From positions 58,980,492-59,044,491 of the forward strand of contig NC_057867.1 in the NCBI RefSeq assembly GCF_019393635.1: a stretch of DNA of 64,000 bases, in the 5' to 3' direction. This DNA comes from Dromiciops gliroides (lineage: Eukaryota; Chordata; Mammalia; Microbiotheria; Microbiotheriidae). The position numbers and the translations under genes are program-made. The notes beneath the pieces are model-generated. The model had not been told where the DNA came from. It made no database searches and saw nothing but the letters and a program-made list of their open reading frames with translations. This document shows, piece after piece, positions 1 through 11,912 of this stretch (its first letter is position 1; the number at the start of each line of letters is the position of its first letter).

Positions 1-3000
1 ATCCCAGCTTCCTTTAATTCCCTGATAAGCTCAGACTTTCTCCAGGAAGTCTTTCTTCCCTGTTATCATCAGTCGTCAGTGTTATGATGTATGCAAGTTA
101 CTGTACCTCTGTGACCTTTATGAGATACTTGTAGGAGAGGGAAGAGGGAAGGAAGAAGGGGGAGAGAAGAAGAACAAGGAAGACAGAGTGGGATGGGGGA
201 GAGGAAAAGGGAGAAAGATAGCAAAGGGTTGGGAGACTGGAGACAAGATGGTGGGGCAAGAGGGGAGAGGGTAGGAGCAAGATGGAGGGATCAGAGAAGG
301 GGGAAAGCAGATTAAAGGGGAGAGGAGAGGAGAGGGAGAAGAGAGAAGAGGAAAGAGAGGCAAAAGAGCAAGAAGGGAAATAGGGGAGGTTGCCAAGGGA
401 AAAGACTGGAAGAGAGAAGGCAGAAGAAAAGAGAGAGGAAGAGGAAGACAGAGAGAAGAGAGCACCTGACAGGATACAGTGAGCTAAGTCCGCAGGCCCT
501 GGAGAGCTGTCCCAGGGTAGCATCCACCTCCCTAACACTGCTCCCATCTATCTCTATTTTTTTCCTCCACAGCCTTTACGTTCCTGCGGCCATTTCCTCC
601 ACTTGCCCTGCTCCCAGGACTGGTTGGTTGGACAGATAATGTAGTAGTGAAAATATGAGGTGATGGTGACAGGCAAAAAGGGGAGGGGAGGAGAGAGAGG
701 GAGTGAGGAGAGGACTCAGGAATCAGTGAATTCAAGTCATCGACCAGCCCCAGGTGAAGACAACTTATTACTTTTGTGGCCTTGTGTAAGTCGTTTGTTA
801 GAGGGGGAAGGAGTAGGAATAGAGAAAGATAACAATAAGGGGGGGGGAGAAGGAATGTGTGGGAGGGAGAGTACACAAGATACAGTGGCTGGAAGAGAGG
901 GGCCAAAAGATGGGGAGAGGGTTGGGAAGAGAGACAGAGACAGAGAGAAACGCCTGACAAGACAGTGAGACATCAAGTCACCAGGCCTGGGGGGAGTTCC
1001 CTCTCAGGGAAGGTTCCACCTCCATAACAGCACCCAAGGATCCTCTCCTCTTTTCAGCAACAACCTTTACGATCCTGCTCCCCTTGCCTCCACTTTCCCT
1101 AGCTACAAGACTGACTAAAGTGGTGATAATGTAGTAGTGAAGATAAGAGGTGGTGGTGACCAAGTGAAGGTGGGAGATGAGAGGGAGGGAAAGGGAAGGA
1201 ACTAGATGAAGGGGAGTGAAGAAGGGAAGAGGAGGGAAAGAGTCTAAGAGAGGTGAAGGAGACATGGGAAAGAGGGGGACAAAGAAAAGAAAGGGAAGAG
1301 GGAGGTGAAGAGAGAAGGGTTGGAGAGAGGGAGGGTGGAAGAGAGATAATGGAAGAGAAAGAGGGAGAGCAAAGGGCAATGCGTGGAAAAGAGAGGGAGA
1401 GGCAAAGAGGGGAAGAGACAGTAGAGAGAAGAGAGATTGGGGGAGAGAAAAGGAAAAGGGGAAATAGAAGAATGGGAAGAGGGAGAGAAAGAAGGAGGCA
1501 TAGAAGAGAGAGTGGAGAAGCGGGGAAGTGATGGAGAAAAAGAGTTTGAAAAGGCTGTGGAAGAGACAGAGAGACAGACACAGAGAGATGTAGAATGAAC
1601 ACCTTACATGAATTAGGTTTCATGTCACCAGGTCTGGGTGAACTCCATCTCAACGGAGGTTCTGCCTCCCTGCCATGGCTCCCATGTCTCTCCTCTTTAT
1701 TTTTGCCACAGCCTTTCTGTTTCTGCTCCCCTTTCCTCCACCTCCCCTGCCCACAGTACTGGCTCTAGTAGTGAAGATAGAAGGTATTGACAAAGAGACA
1801 GGGGGAAGATGGAGGAAGACAGAGAGGAAAGAGGCAAAGACAGAGTAGAAGAGAGATGGAGTGAGGTGGGAAGGGAGAGAGGGTCAAAGAGAAAGAGAGA
1901 ATGGAAGATAGGAAGGAAAGAAAAGTAGGAAAGAGATGAGGGAAAAGTAGGAAAGGGATGGGGGGAAGAGAGACAGAGACAGATACAGAGACAGACAGGA
2001 AGAGAGAGGGTTGGGGGAGACAAGAGGATGAGAGAAAGAGAAGGACATTGCTCCTGACAAGATTCAATGAGTTCAATTGACCAGGGCTGGGTGAATTCCT
2101 TCTCAGGACAATGAGAAAATAGGCCAATTGGCCATCCCAGTCACCCTCATTGGGGGGGGGGGATGAAACAGGGAAACCCCCTGGTGAGTGGGAAAGGTGC
2201 CCTGGGCTAGAGTCCTGCCTGCAAATGGCCCATTTCCCCCAAAGGACTTGGAGAGGGCAGTGTCTGGACAGTATAAGCCAATGGGCTCCACTTCTCCCTG
2301 CCAACATTCTAGAACACATTCAAGGAGTTATGGAAAGTACTGGTCCCACCAGCAGGGTAAGCATACTTCTCTTCATTAAGCACAGGTCATGCCAGAGCAT
2401 CCCTGGCCTCCCTGGCTTACTTCAAGTCCCTGCTTAACTCTTACCTTCTCCCAGGAAGCCTTTCTTCACTGTTTCTATCAGTCCCCAGTGCAACTTACTA
2501 CCTTTTTGACCTTGTGTGAGTCACTTCTAAGAGACCTAGAGGAGGAAAGAGAGAGTGAGGGGGAATAGAGAGGTGAAGAGAGAGAGAAGATGAGAGGTGG
2601 GAAGAGGGGGAGAGAAAGGAAGGTAGGAGAGAATAGGAGGAGAAAGTCATAGGGAAGATTAGGGGAGAGTGAGATGGGGAAGTGAGAGAGGAAGAGTGTG
2701 AGGGAAAAGGAAAGGAGAGATAGGGTGGAAGGGAGAAAGGGGACAGAAGAGTCGGGGAAATTGAAGGGTAGAAAGGGTGAAGAGGGGAGAGCAGTAAGGA
2801 GAGAGAAGAGTAAAGGGAGAAAGTATAAGCGATAGAGGCAGAGAAGTAGGGTGGAGGAAGGAATAAATGAGGGGGAGAGATGGCAAAAGTGAGGTTCAAG
2901 GAAGAGGGGGATATGAAAGAAATGGCAGGGAAAGATGGGGAGAGAAACTCAGTGAATTCCTATCATCAGCCCCGAGGTAACTTCTCAGGATAATGAAAGA

Positions 3001-3252
3001 ACAGACAGATGGTTACATCAGAGGCACTGCCAGTGAGGAATTGCTCAGTGGTTTCCCCTGGTCAATGAGAAAGGGGACACTGGGATCAAATATGGCTAAT
3101 GAGTCATTTTTCCTAAAAGGGAGTAGACAGTTGAGGTTGGATGGTAAAAGTTAATGGCCTTGACTTTCCTCTCAAGATTGTAAAGCACATTAAAGGAATT
3201 ATGGAAACTACTGGTCCCACAAGGAGGGTCAGCATAGTTAGCTTCATGTCAG

Positions 3253-3506
3253 AGTAGCTACCAGGGGCAGTGTAGTGGCACTGCTGTGGATAGAGTCACA
3301 GTAGCCTGGAGTCCGGAAGACCTGAGTTCATATGTGACCTCAGACACTAGCTGTGTGGCCCTAGCAAGTCACAACGCTGCTGGCCTCAGTTTCCTCATCT
3401 GTAAAATGAGCTGGAGAAGGAAAGGGCAAACCTCTCCAGTATCTCTGCCAAGAAATCCCCAAATGGGGTCACGAGGAGTCGGACATGAAACGACTGAACA
3501 ACATGC
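3253..3506 (+). mobile_element. CORE-type marsupial SINE (Mar1-like)
   Basis: A tRNA-like head (CTGTGGATAGAGTCAC), the GAGTTCA B-box region, then CTCAGTTTCCTCATCTGTAA and AAATGGGGTCACGAGGAGTC, ending in GACTGAACAAC. This is the long SINE class of the window. It sits inside the purine-rich array, so it postdates that module. Confidence 0.75.
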
Positions 3507-3569
3507 CAGAGTAATCCGGCTTCCCTCCCTTGCTTCCTTCAAGTTCTAGCTAAAAAGGCATACTTCTAG

Positions 3570-3693
3570 GGGCGGCTAGGTGGCGCAGTGGATAAAGCAC
3601 CGGCCCTGGATTCAGGAGTACCTCAGACACTTACTAGCTGTGTGACCCTGGGCAAGTCACTTAACCCCCATTGCCCCGCAAAAAAAAAGAAAA
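3570..3693 (+). mobile_element. Short tRNA-headed marsupial SINE, with 18-bp target-site duplication
   Basis: Head GGCGGCTAGGTGGCGCAGTG, internal GTGTGACCCTGGGCAAGTCA and an A-rich tail. Direct repeats AAAAAGGCATACTTCTAG at 3552-3569 and 3694-3711 flank it perfectly, so it is a clean and fairly young insertion. Part of the usual B-box region (GAGTTCAAATC) is missing. Confidence 0.85.
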
Positions 3694-5479
3694 AAAAAGG
3701 CATACTTCTAGAGGAGACTCTTCATCAGTGCCATCATCAGTCTTCATTGTTATAATTTATGCAACTTACTACCTTTGTGACATTGTATGAGTCACTGAGG
3801 AGAGGGAGAGAGGGGAGAAGGGGAAAGAGTGGGAGGGATGGCTAGAAGAAGATTGAAGAGGGGGGCAGGGAGAAAGTGTGAGAGTAATGAGGAAGAACAA
3901 TAGGCTGGGGGAAGAAAGATGGGAGGAGGTGTGAGGAGGTGAGAGAAATAGGAGTGTTAGTGAGGGTGTGAGAAGGAGAGTAGAAGATAGGAGAGGGAGG
4001 AGGGGAAGAGATTGGGAGAGGAAATAGAGAAAAAATGGTGGGAGACAGGAAAGAGGAGGGAGAGGGATGGGATGATCAGAAAGGAGGGGAGAGGAGAGAA
4101 GAGGAAGAGAGGAGAGCAAGGGAGTGGGAGAAAGGGAGAGGAAGAGAGAAGGTGTAGAAATGTGGGAAAGAGGAGAGATAGTAGGAAGGATGGAAGAGAG
4201 GTTTAGAAAAGGATGAAGAGAGAAATGGGGAGAGGGAGAAGAGAGATAATGGAGAGAAAGTCAGGGCTTGAGGGGAGAGGAGACCTGAAAAAAGGAAAGG
4301 AAGGAGTATCTGAAAGAGAGAGAGAGAGGCAGGGAGAGGAGGAACAAATGGGGGAGGGGGGAGAGAGAAGGGCGTGGGGAAGAGGGAGGTGTGGGGGAGA
4401 AAGGCCAAGGTAAGAGAGCTTCTGACAGGACTCAGTGAATTCAAGTCACCAGACCTGGGGGAACTCCTCAGTATAATCAAAGAACAGTCAGTTGGGACAG
4501 CTGAGTCACTACCAGTAAGGGATCAATCAGTGGACCGTTGAAGGGAAGGGAAAGGTGGCCCTGGGCTAGAATACTGAATGGCCCATTTTTCACGAAAGGG
4601 GTCATTGGTTAGAGTCTAGACATAACTCAGTGGGCTTGACTTCCCTCTTAGCCATGATTCTCTAATCCATTAAGGAGTTAGAGAAAACACTGGGGCTAAA
4701 GAGAGGGTGAGTATACTTAGCTTCATTAAGCACAGATCCTGCAAGGCTAATCCTGAGGGAGAGAGGAAGAGGACAAGGAGAAAGAATGGAGGAATAAAGA
4801 GGAAGAGACAGAGACTGAGACAGGGGAGAGAAAGAGATTGGAGACAGGAGAGAGATTGGAGACGGGAGAGAGACAAGAGACAAACAGAAAGGGGACAGAA
4901 ACGGGAAAGACAGAGAGGAAAGAGAGGCTGAAACTGAGACACAGACACAGACACGGGAGAGAAAGGGGAGGGGATGCAGAAGAGCAAAATGGAGGAGAGA
5001 CAGTGAGGAGAGATGGAGATTCAGAAAGGGAAGAGAGAGACAAAGGACACTGAGAAAGGAGAAACAAAGAGGAGAAAAGCGAGACAGAGACAGGAGAGAG
5101 AAGAGACAAAGGGGAGACTCAGGAGAGACAGCGATGGAAGTTAAAGATGGGAAACTGAGAGAGACAGAGGTGGGGGAGAGAGAGAGATTGAGAGACATAC
5201 AGAAGAGGAAGGAGAGAACCTGCAGGACTCACATTACCAGGCCTGGGTGAACTCCCTACTCAGGTTAATGACAAAATAGGCAGATGGGACAGCCGAGTCA
5301 CTGCCAGTGAGAGAGAGGTCAGCAAAATGCCCTGGTGCTTGGGAATGGGGACCCTGGACTAGGTTACTGCACTATGCATAGCCTGTGATACTATAGCCAG
5401 GCAAAGCTCACATTACCCCAGGGGCGTAGTGTCCTGAAACAGGATGATCAGACATCCCCCCCAAAGGCAAAGACAAATG

Positions 5480-5810
5480 AGGGGCGCTTCCAGGCCAGTA
5501 GGGATAGCTGGGGGCCGGGTAAAGGACTGCAAATGTTCAGACTTAAGAAGAAACCCTTGATATCTTCAAGTATTTGAAGGGCTGGGATGTGGTAAAGGAT
5601 TAGGCAGTTCTGCTCTGCCTGAGAGGCCAGAACTAGGAGCAACGGGTCAGACATAGATAAATCTGTCACTTAATGCCAAGAGCAACTTCCTCCAATGTGC
5701 CAAGACACATTGTAACATGTCCAAAAGTTCATGGGCTGCTTGACTTGGGAACTAGCGAGTTCCTTCTCCGTGGTGGTCTTCAAGCAGAGCATGTGTAACC
5801 CTCTGTTCAA
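5480..5810 (+). mobile_element. L3/CR1-type LINE 3' fragment
   Basis: The string of motifs CAAGTATTTGAAGGGCTG, GGCCAGAACTAGGAGCAA, AACTTCCTCCAATGTGCC, ATGGGCTGCTTGACTTGGGA, AGTTCCTTCTCCGTGGTGG and TTCAAGCAGAGC follows the order of the old L3/CR1 3' region as I know it. It is heavily diverged and noncoding. The family call is from memory. Confidence 0.6.
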
Positions 5811-5997
5811 AATTCCTTTGAATTCCTAACATTGATTGGGGCTTGCTATGTGGCAGACACGGTATTAGGCAATGGAGAGAATATAGAAGGCATTTCTGTT
5901 CAGGTAGGCATCTTAAATTCTACGTGTCCAAAGCAGAATTTATTAGTCTTTTTTTCTTTAAGTTCTCTCCTCTTCCTACCTTCCCTGTATGACCCTG

Positions 5998-6230
5998 AGG
6001 GGCAGCTAGGTGGCGCAGTGGATAGAATACTGGCCCTGAAGTTGGGAGGACCTGAGTTCAAATGTCACCTTGGACACTTACTAGCTGTGTGACCCCAGGC
6101 AAGTCACTTAACCTTAATTGCCTTAAAATATATCCGAGGCCTCTCCAGTTGTCCTGATATCTATCTTGCCACTGGATCCAGATGGCTCTGGAGGAAAGAG
6201 TGAGGCTGGTGACTTTGCACAGTTATCCAG
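5998..6230 (+). mobile_element. Composite marsupial SINE (tRNA head plus GATGTCATG-type tail), 3'-truncated
   Basis: Starts with GGGGCAGCTAGGTGGCGCAG, then the B-box region, TTAACCTTAATTGCCTTAAA, and continues with CTCCAGTTGTCCTGATATCT and CTGGATCCAGATGGCTCTGG. The body matches the minus-strand copies at 14338-14653 and 41310-41595. It breaks into L2 sequence at about 6230. Confidence 0.7.
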
Positions 6231-6890
6231 CCTCCCCAGCTGTCATCTTCTAACCCTAACTTGCTCACACCTCCCATTATCCAATCTGTCACTGTCACCT
6301 TGTCACCATCTCATGTATATACACCCATTTCTCTGACACAACCACCAGCCTGTGGCAGGCCCTCAGTACATCTTGACTGACTCAGTAGCCTTCTGGTTGA
6401 TCTCCCTGTCTCAAATCTCTCCCCATTCCTCCTCACAGATGCCAAAGCATTTCCTAAAGCACAGTCCTGACTGGGTCAGCACCTCCAACCCTACCCTGCT
6501 CCCTAAACTCCAGTGGCTCCTTCTTACTACCTATATCAAATTAAAAAGCCTCTATTTGACATTTAGAGGGGTCTCCTTCCTTCTCACTCTCTACCATGTA
6601 CTCCTCAACTCAGTTACATCTTCATGCTTGCTGTTTCTCCCACTTAATTTCACTCCTTCCTCCTGCAGAAGGTTTTTCCTAGTGTGTCTCCACCCCCATT
6701 CCCTTTCAGTGCCTTACATCTGAGATCACATCCTGTCTCCACTGTATGTATCTTGTACGGCCCTAGTTCTTTGGATGCTGTTTCTTCCTGAGGCAGGGAC
6801 CATGTTTTGGCCTTTCTTTGTATCCCCAACACCTCAAAGAATGCCTGGCACATAGTAGGCACTTAAAGGCTTGTTGACTCACTGAAGTTA
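6230..6890 (+). mobile_element. L2 LINE 3' fragment
   Basis: A pyrimidine-rich old LINE body followed by the L2-like end: TTCTTCCTGAGGCAGGGACC, CTTTGTATCCCCAACACCTC, TGCCTGGCACATAGTAGGCA and CTTAAAGGCTTGTTGACTC. Strongly diverged. The open frame through 6352-6723 is incidental. Confidence 0.7.
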
Positions 6891-7167
6891 GGGTTCAACT
6901 AACTGGCCTTTGAGATCTCTTCCAGCGCTGGATTTCTGTGCTTAGTGAACAGAAAGACTGTTATAATAGTTAGATGTTGATTACAATGTAATTCTTTACA
7001 TGTTATTAATTAAAAGGGTATCCTTGGTGCATAAGTGATGAAGAGAGGTCCAGAAATTGTTCCAGCCCCACAGTTACAATGGTACTTGCAATTTTCATTT
7101 TATGTATGATAGTCCTGACTTGAGTTATGAATTAATAACAAAGGAATTCATTTTTTAAGTGACAATT

Positions 7168-7319
7168 TTTTTTAAAATTTTTGGTGGGGCAATGAGGGTC
7201 AAGTGACTTGCCCAGGGTCACACAGCTAGTAAGTGTCAAGTGTCTGAGGCCGGATTTGAACTCAGGTCCTCCTGAATCCAGGGCTTGTGCTTTATCCACT
7301 GCGACACCTAGCTGCCCCC
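7168..7319 (-). mobile_element. Short tRNA-headed marsupial SINE
   Basis: Reverse-strand copy: T-rich tail at the left, then GACTTGCCCAGGGTCACACA, GATTTGAACTCAGGTCCTCC, and the head complement CACCTAGCTGCCCC at the right end. Well conserved. The 6890-7167 gap before it holds a MIR-like tail and otherwise unassigned AT-rich sequence. Confidence 0.85.
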
Positions 7320-7569
7320 AACAAATTACTTTAATAATCAAAAAAATACCAAACATTTAGCTCTTTTTCCCCCCTTTCCTGCTCATTGGGTGCTGACTTT
7401 TCAACCTTTTCCACACTCTGCCAATATCTCTTATCTTCTCAGGGAGAAGGCAGTCAGTCTGCCCCCTTTACTGCCCCACTTGGGAAAAAGCAAGCAAAGG
7501 ATGACCCTTCCCTTCCATCAATCTTGCCAAAGGCAAAGCCAACCCCTGTTTTGCCCTCTACTTGTCTTT

Positions 7570-8250
7570 TGCAGAATAATAAGCGTATATTGAGAGTCTC
7601 TGGGAAGACAAAGACAGAAACAAAACAATCCTTTCCCTCAAGAAACATACATTCTACTGGGAGAAAATAATGTGTATGCCAGCAATTGCATGTGTATGTG
7701 TGGATATAAATGCTAAATATGTGTATATATGTGTATATGCATGTATATCTATATTTGCATTCAAACATTCACATGCATGTGTATTAATAGTTGTATTATT
7801 GTATAAATATGGATGGGGAGAGAAATGTAAAATGTAATTTGGAAGGAGAACTTTGCAGGGTTCTACAAGGGGAGATGAAGAGCGAGAGCATTCTAGGCAT
7901 GGAGGAGAGTGAAGACTGAATGCGATGTCTACAGAACAAGCAAATCAGTTTGGCTGTACTCTATACTTCTTTTTTTTTTTTGTGGGTCAATGGGGGTTAA
8001 GTGACTTGCCCAGGGTCACACAGCTAGTAAGTGTCAAGTGTCTGAGACCAGATTCGAACTCAGGTACTCCTGAATCAAGGGCCGGTGCTTTATCCACTGC
8101 ACCACCTAGCTGCCCCTTGTACTCTAGACTTCTTGAAAGTCATCGAGATTGGTCAAGATATATAGGTTGGAGACAGGTTCTGAAGGGATTTAAATGCCAA
8201 ATAGGAGTCAGTATCTATTTCTACTTGCTGGCCTTCCTGACCTCATTAAC
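7570..8250 (+). repeat. Dispersed repeat 'family E' fragment, interrupted by a SINE
   Basis: Matches the order of motifs seen in the longer copy at 57060-58050: a CCCTCAAGAAACATACATTC-type block, ATTCTAGGCATGGAGGAGAG, AATCAGTTTGGCTGTACTCT, then (after a SINE) TTCTGAAGGGATTTAAATGC. I do not recognise the family with certainty. A further piece (GGAGCCCATGAAGTTTCTGG) follows at about 8685-8745. Confidence 0.5.
7972..8117 (-). mobile_element. Short tRNA-headed marsupial SINE with 17-bp target-site duplication
   Basis: The reverse-strand SINE inserted into the family E repeat. Direct repeats TGTACTCTATACTTCTT (7955-7971) and TGTACTCTAGACTTCTT (8118-8134) differ at one base. The tail is a run of T on the plus strand. 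Confidence 0.85.
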
Positions 8251-8670
8251 CACCTTGCAGTTCTGGCCCTTCTCCCCCTGACTCCCAATAGTGACTGCCT
8301 CTCTGTAACTACCATTTTGGGAAAGGCCTAACATCATTCTCTACTCTCTCCACATCTCCACACCACCACCTTGCTTCCCCATGCATACCTTTTCTTTCCT
8401 CCTCTTCCCACTAGTTCTGGAACCATGGACCATGATCCAAGAAATTCTGCCATTGGTTGTGGTTTGTGTATCAATCTACTCCTCTATGATCCCTCTCACC
8501 ATTCCCGTAATTTTCTAGAGCAAAGTACTCCTCTCTAGGCACCACTCCCCTTCATGTGTTGTCTCCCCCAGTAGAATATTAGTTCTTTGAGGTCAGGAGT
8601 TCTCTTTGCATTTGCATTTGCATCTCCATTGTTTAGCATAATGCTTATAATAAATGCTTTTCCCTTCATT
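8250..8670 (+). mobile_element. L2-like LINE fragment
   Basis: Ends in the L2-type 3' motif: GTAGAATATTAGTTCTTTGA, GCATAATGCTTATAATAAAT. The upstream part (8250-8560) is pyrimidine-rich and only loosely L2-like, so only the end is firmly supported. Confidence 0.5.
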
Positions 8671-8749
8671 CATATTTTACAAGCAATATGGAGCCCATGA
8701 AGTTTCTGGAATAGGTGAGTGACATGGCCAGACCTGGTCTCCCATTCCA

Positions 8750-9250
8750 TTTGTATTTATTTTTAAAGTTTTCTTCTTATGAATGCAACAAACATTTCAA
8801 TATATAAAGTACAGGAAGAGTTTTATATGAAACTGCGAGTATCTTATAAATAGCTTATTTGAAGTGCATGTTAAATTTAACAATAGTATCAGCACAGTCT
8901 CCCTTGCTGATACCATCTTCTAAACTATTTTGAGTTCACATGTATATTTTCCAATATTTCACTAATACTTCTCTCTCTTGATTTTTCTTTCTGTTTTGTT
9001 TTTAAATTAAATTTTATTTTTCCCAATTGACAAGCATTTATTTTTTCTGCCTCCTACCTCCCTTGACCCAAAGGAAAACAAAACCCTTGTTTAAATTGTG
9101 TCTAGTCACATGAAATAGATCCCCACACTGGCCATGCCCCAAACCATGGGTGTGATTCTATATATTTATTCCGTCATTCTCCTCTATCATCAGTTCTCTC
9201 AAGTAACATTGGTATCTTATTTAAGTTGCTCTTTCTCTAGTTCTGTCCTC
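8750..9250 (-). mobile_element. Old L1 3' region fragment
   Basis: Contains TTTATTTTTCCCAATTGACA, CACACTGGCCATGCCCCAAA and CATTCTCCTCTATCATCAG, which resemble the 3'UTR and C-terminal end of minus-strand L1 copies elsewhere in the window (compare 60690-61105). It is diverged and without usable coding sequence. Confidence 0.55.
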
Positions 9251-9289
9251 AGTGGAGATTATAACAGACAGGTCAGTCGTTTGCATTAT

Positions 9290-9665
9290 AATAACCCTGT
9301 ACCCAGGGAGACTTCAGGGTCACTCTGGCCAATCCCCATGCAGAGAATGTTCTCGCTCCTCACCTCGACCTTCCTTGGTTTCCTTCAAGACTCAGTACTA
9401 ATCCCACTTTCTGCAAGAGGCCTTTCCTGATAGGTCATCTTCCCCATTCCTCCCACCAGGGCCTTTCCTCTGACATCTCCCTTTTCAAAATATATATCCC
9501 CTGTATGTATTTTGTGTGGACATAGTGGCTTGCACATTATCTCCCTTATTTGAATGTGAGCTCCTTGAGGGAAGGGGCTATACGTTTGCCTTTCTTTGTT
9601 ATTTCCAGTGCTTAGCACAGTGCCTGGCACATAGTAGGTGATTAATAAATGCTTGATGACTGAGT
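9290..9665 (+). mobile_element. L2 LINE 3' fragment
   Basis: CTTCCTTGGTTTCCTTCAAG, TGCAAGAGGCCTTTCCTGAT and, at the end, GAATGTGAGCTCCTTGAGGG, GCCTGGCACATAGTAGGTGA and TTAATAAATGCTTGATGACT. This is the best preserved L2 end in the window. Confidence 0.8.
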
Positions 9666-9684
9666 GACTAGGACTGATTGAGGG

Positions 9685-10870
9685 TATATCCTCCACTATG
9701 GGTAGTATGGCTGGCCTTAAAGCCAGGAAGACCAGAATTCAGTCTTCTAACACTTTTTAGCTGTGTGGCCCTGGGCAACTCACTTGACCTCTCAGTGTGT
9801 AGGACAGATTTCAAATAGTATGAGTTATTGGCAGAGTCAATGATCAGCCTCAAGGGGGAGAGAATTTCCACACCAGGGGGTGTCCTGTATCAATAAAAAT
9901 CACATCTAGACCAAAACCAAAACAAAACACCTTATAAAACCTGAAGCTAGCTATTAAACTTTTTAATCCAGGTTGGAATCTCAATGTTCACAGAGTCAGG
10001 ATTTTAAAAGCAGTATCAACAGAAAGACCTTAATCATTGCAGGCATTTCAGAGTCTATAATGTTGTGATGGGGATCCTAATACAGTTATAGGGTTTATTT
10101 ATGACCAGTCATCAGTGCTCAGCTTATATTGCATATTTGAGTTATCTTCACACATTACAAAACCATGTAGCCAATTATTTTTGTGCTATGTGGATTCTTC
10201 ATGGGATGCAATCATCTTTCAATATCATGGATGCTGAGCATTAAAAGTCTAGCCGATATTTGGTACAAATATTGGCAACCGTGCTTTCCATTGGTGTATG
10301 CCAAAAGAAGTGTTCTGACATATTGTGTAATTAAATTTACAGATCCCAAGATTCAGAATGTTTAAAAGTAATACCATATTGTCTTGGTAACTTATCCCTT
10401 GCTCCTAAACAGGCCACTGCTTTTATTGAACAGTAAGATTGAACACAAGGTATACATATCTTTGGAGGTGACAGTTTAAAATATTGATTTGATGATAACC
10501 CAAGTTTAATTGTGCCTTGTGACCTTGTAAAATAAACCATTTTGAGCCTTAGAGAAAACATACTATGCTCCATGAGTAACTGTATGTTTCATATAGACCA
10601 AAATAACTTTTCTGTTTACTTATACAAGAAACTTGAAATAACAGTGCAAAATAGGACCAGTTCCCAGATCCATTTTCCTCTTGAGTCCAAGGGATAGAAT
10701 GGAGTGATCAGAGACCTCTAAATTAATGGCAGAGAACAGGCCTCTAGAGTTAGGAAGACTTGAGTTCAAGTCCTTCTTCTGACATATTCTGGGTTTCATG
10801 ATTATGCCACTTAACCCATCTAGTCTTCCTAAGAAGCTATGAGAATCTAAGTTGCTGATTGACATGGATT
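9685..10870. repeat. Degraded SINE/MIR pieces in otherwise unassigned AT-rich DNA
   Basis: An old tRNA-headed SINE lies at about 9690-9860 on the plus strand (AGCTGTGTGGCCCTGGGCAA). A MIR-like piece is at about 10720-10850 (GGAAGACTTGAGTTCAAGTC). The 9870-10715 stretch shows no gene, repeat family or RNA that I can name. Confidence 0.45.
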
Positions 10871-11271
10871 GAATGGAGTTTCCATCTAGATGTTCCCTCT
10901 GTGGATGAAATCAAAAGTCTAGGACAAAAAATCCCCAACAACCCCCCAAAAGATAACAGACAATTTGGAAAGAGTTTGTAGGGGAATCAAAATACTAACA
11001 ACATTATTATTCGAAAAATAGTAGAAATAGGAGAAATGATACCTTAGATAGTGGTAAATCCTACCATGGAATGGAATGCTCTGAAAATTAGAATGACCAA
11101 ACAGAAAATTTTAAAAGTATTAGACATAAAACATTAAAAACATTAGACAATAAATAATATTAAAACAAAATCAAAAGATTAAGTGGAAAAAATAACAAAA
11201 TATAAGGAATATAACATAAAAACTGATATGGAAAACAGGTCAAGGAAAGATAATATAAGAATCATGGACGC

Positions 11272-11452
11272 CGGGGGCAGCTAGGTGGCACAGTGGAAAA
11301 AGCAATGGCCCTGGATTCAGGAGGACCTAAGTTCAAATCCAGTCTCAGACACTTGACACTAGCTGTGTGACCCTGGGCAAGTCACTTAACCCTCATTGCC
11401 CCCACAAAAAAACCAACCAAACAAACAACAACAACAACAACAAAAAACCCAA
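11272..11452 (+). mobile_element. Short tRNA-headed marsupial SINE inside old L1
   Basis: Head GGGGCAGCTAGGTGGCACAG, AGACACTTGACACTAGCTGT, and a tail that mixes A-runs with CAAC/CAAA units. It splits the L1 ORF1 remnant just after the DNIRIMD-like codons. Confidence 0.85.
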
Positions 11453-11764
11453 TTCAAAAAGAATGATGGACTCCCTGAAAAGCATGCTCTCCTCCCCCCA
11501 ATAAAGCTTAGATACTATATTACAAGGAATTATGAAAGATCTCTTATAACAAGAGGGCAAAGTAAAAATAGAAAGCATTCACTTATCACCTGAAAGAAAT
11601 CACAAAATGTAAATTCCCAGGAACATCATAGCCCTAATCCAGAGCTTCCAATCACCTCCTGAAAGAGAACCCAAAATGAAAACTCCCAGGAATATCATAG
11701 CCAAATCCCAGAGCTCTCAGGTCAAGGAGAAAATATTGCAAGCAGCTAGAAAAAAACAATTCAA

Positions 11765-11912
11765 GGGGCAGCTAGGTGGCGCAGTGGATAGAGCACTGGC
11801 CCTGGAGTCAGGAGGACCTGAGTTCAAAGCCAGCCTCAGACGCTTAACACTTAGCTTTGTGACCTTGGGCAAGTCACTTAACCCCAATTGCCTCACCAAA
11901 AAAAAAAAAAAA
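11765..11912 (+). mobile_element. Short tRNA-headed marsupial SINE inside old L1
   Basis: Head GGGGCAGCTAGGTGGCGCAG and a pure A tail of about 17. Inserted in ORF1 immediately after the codons for KKQF, and the L1 frame resumes with KYYGA-like codons. Confidence 0.88.

Larger units (their letters stand above)
1..5420 (+). repeat. Diverged higher-order array of purine-rich (GA) modules
   Basis: About 5.4 kb in which the plus strand is mostly purine, built from repeated modules rather than a simple (GA)n. A core resembling CTGACAGGACTCAGTGAATT followed by a CACCAGGCCTGGGTGAACTC-like segment recurs near 466, 715, 953, 1600, 2055, 2948, 4420 and 5215. Copies 1-3 (and 1600) are followed by a pyrimidine-rich tail with ATAATGTAGTAGTGAA (about 525-660, 1015-1145, 1660-1790). 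The later four are followed by another conserved tail of up to about 330 bp (2104-2410, 2985-3250, 4475-4760, 5262-5420). L2-like and MIR-like pieces (1-125, 2400-2525, 3535-3795) are part of the unit. Between cores lie 200-800 bp of GA-rich sequence. Long pyrimidine-strand reading frames here are low-complexity artefacts. I see no gene. Confidence 0.75.

Noticed and set aside
98-5198. Many minus-strand frames rich in S, L, P and F
   Set aside because: Artefacts of the pyrimidine strand of the purine array, with no signal peptide or domain order.
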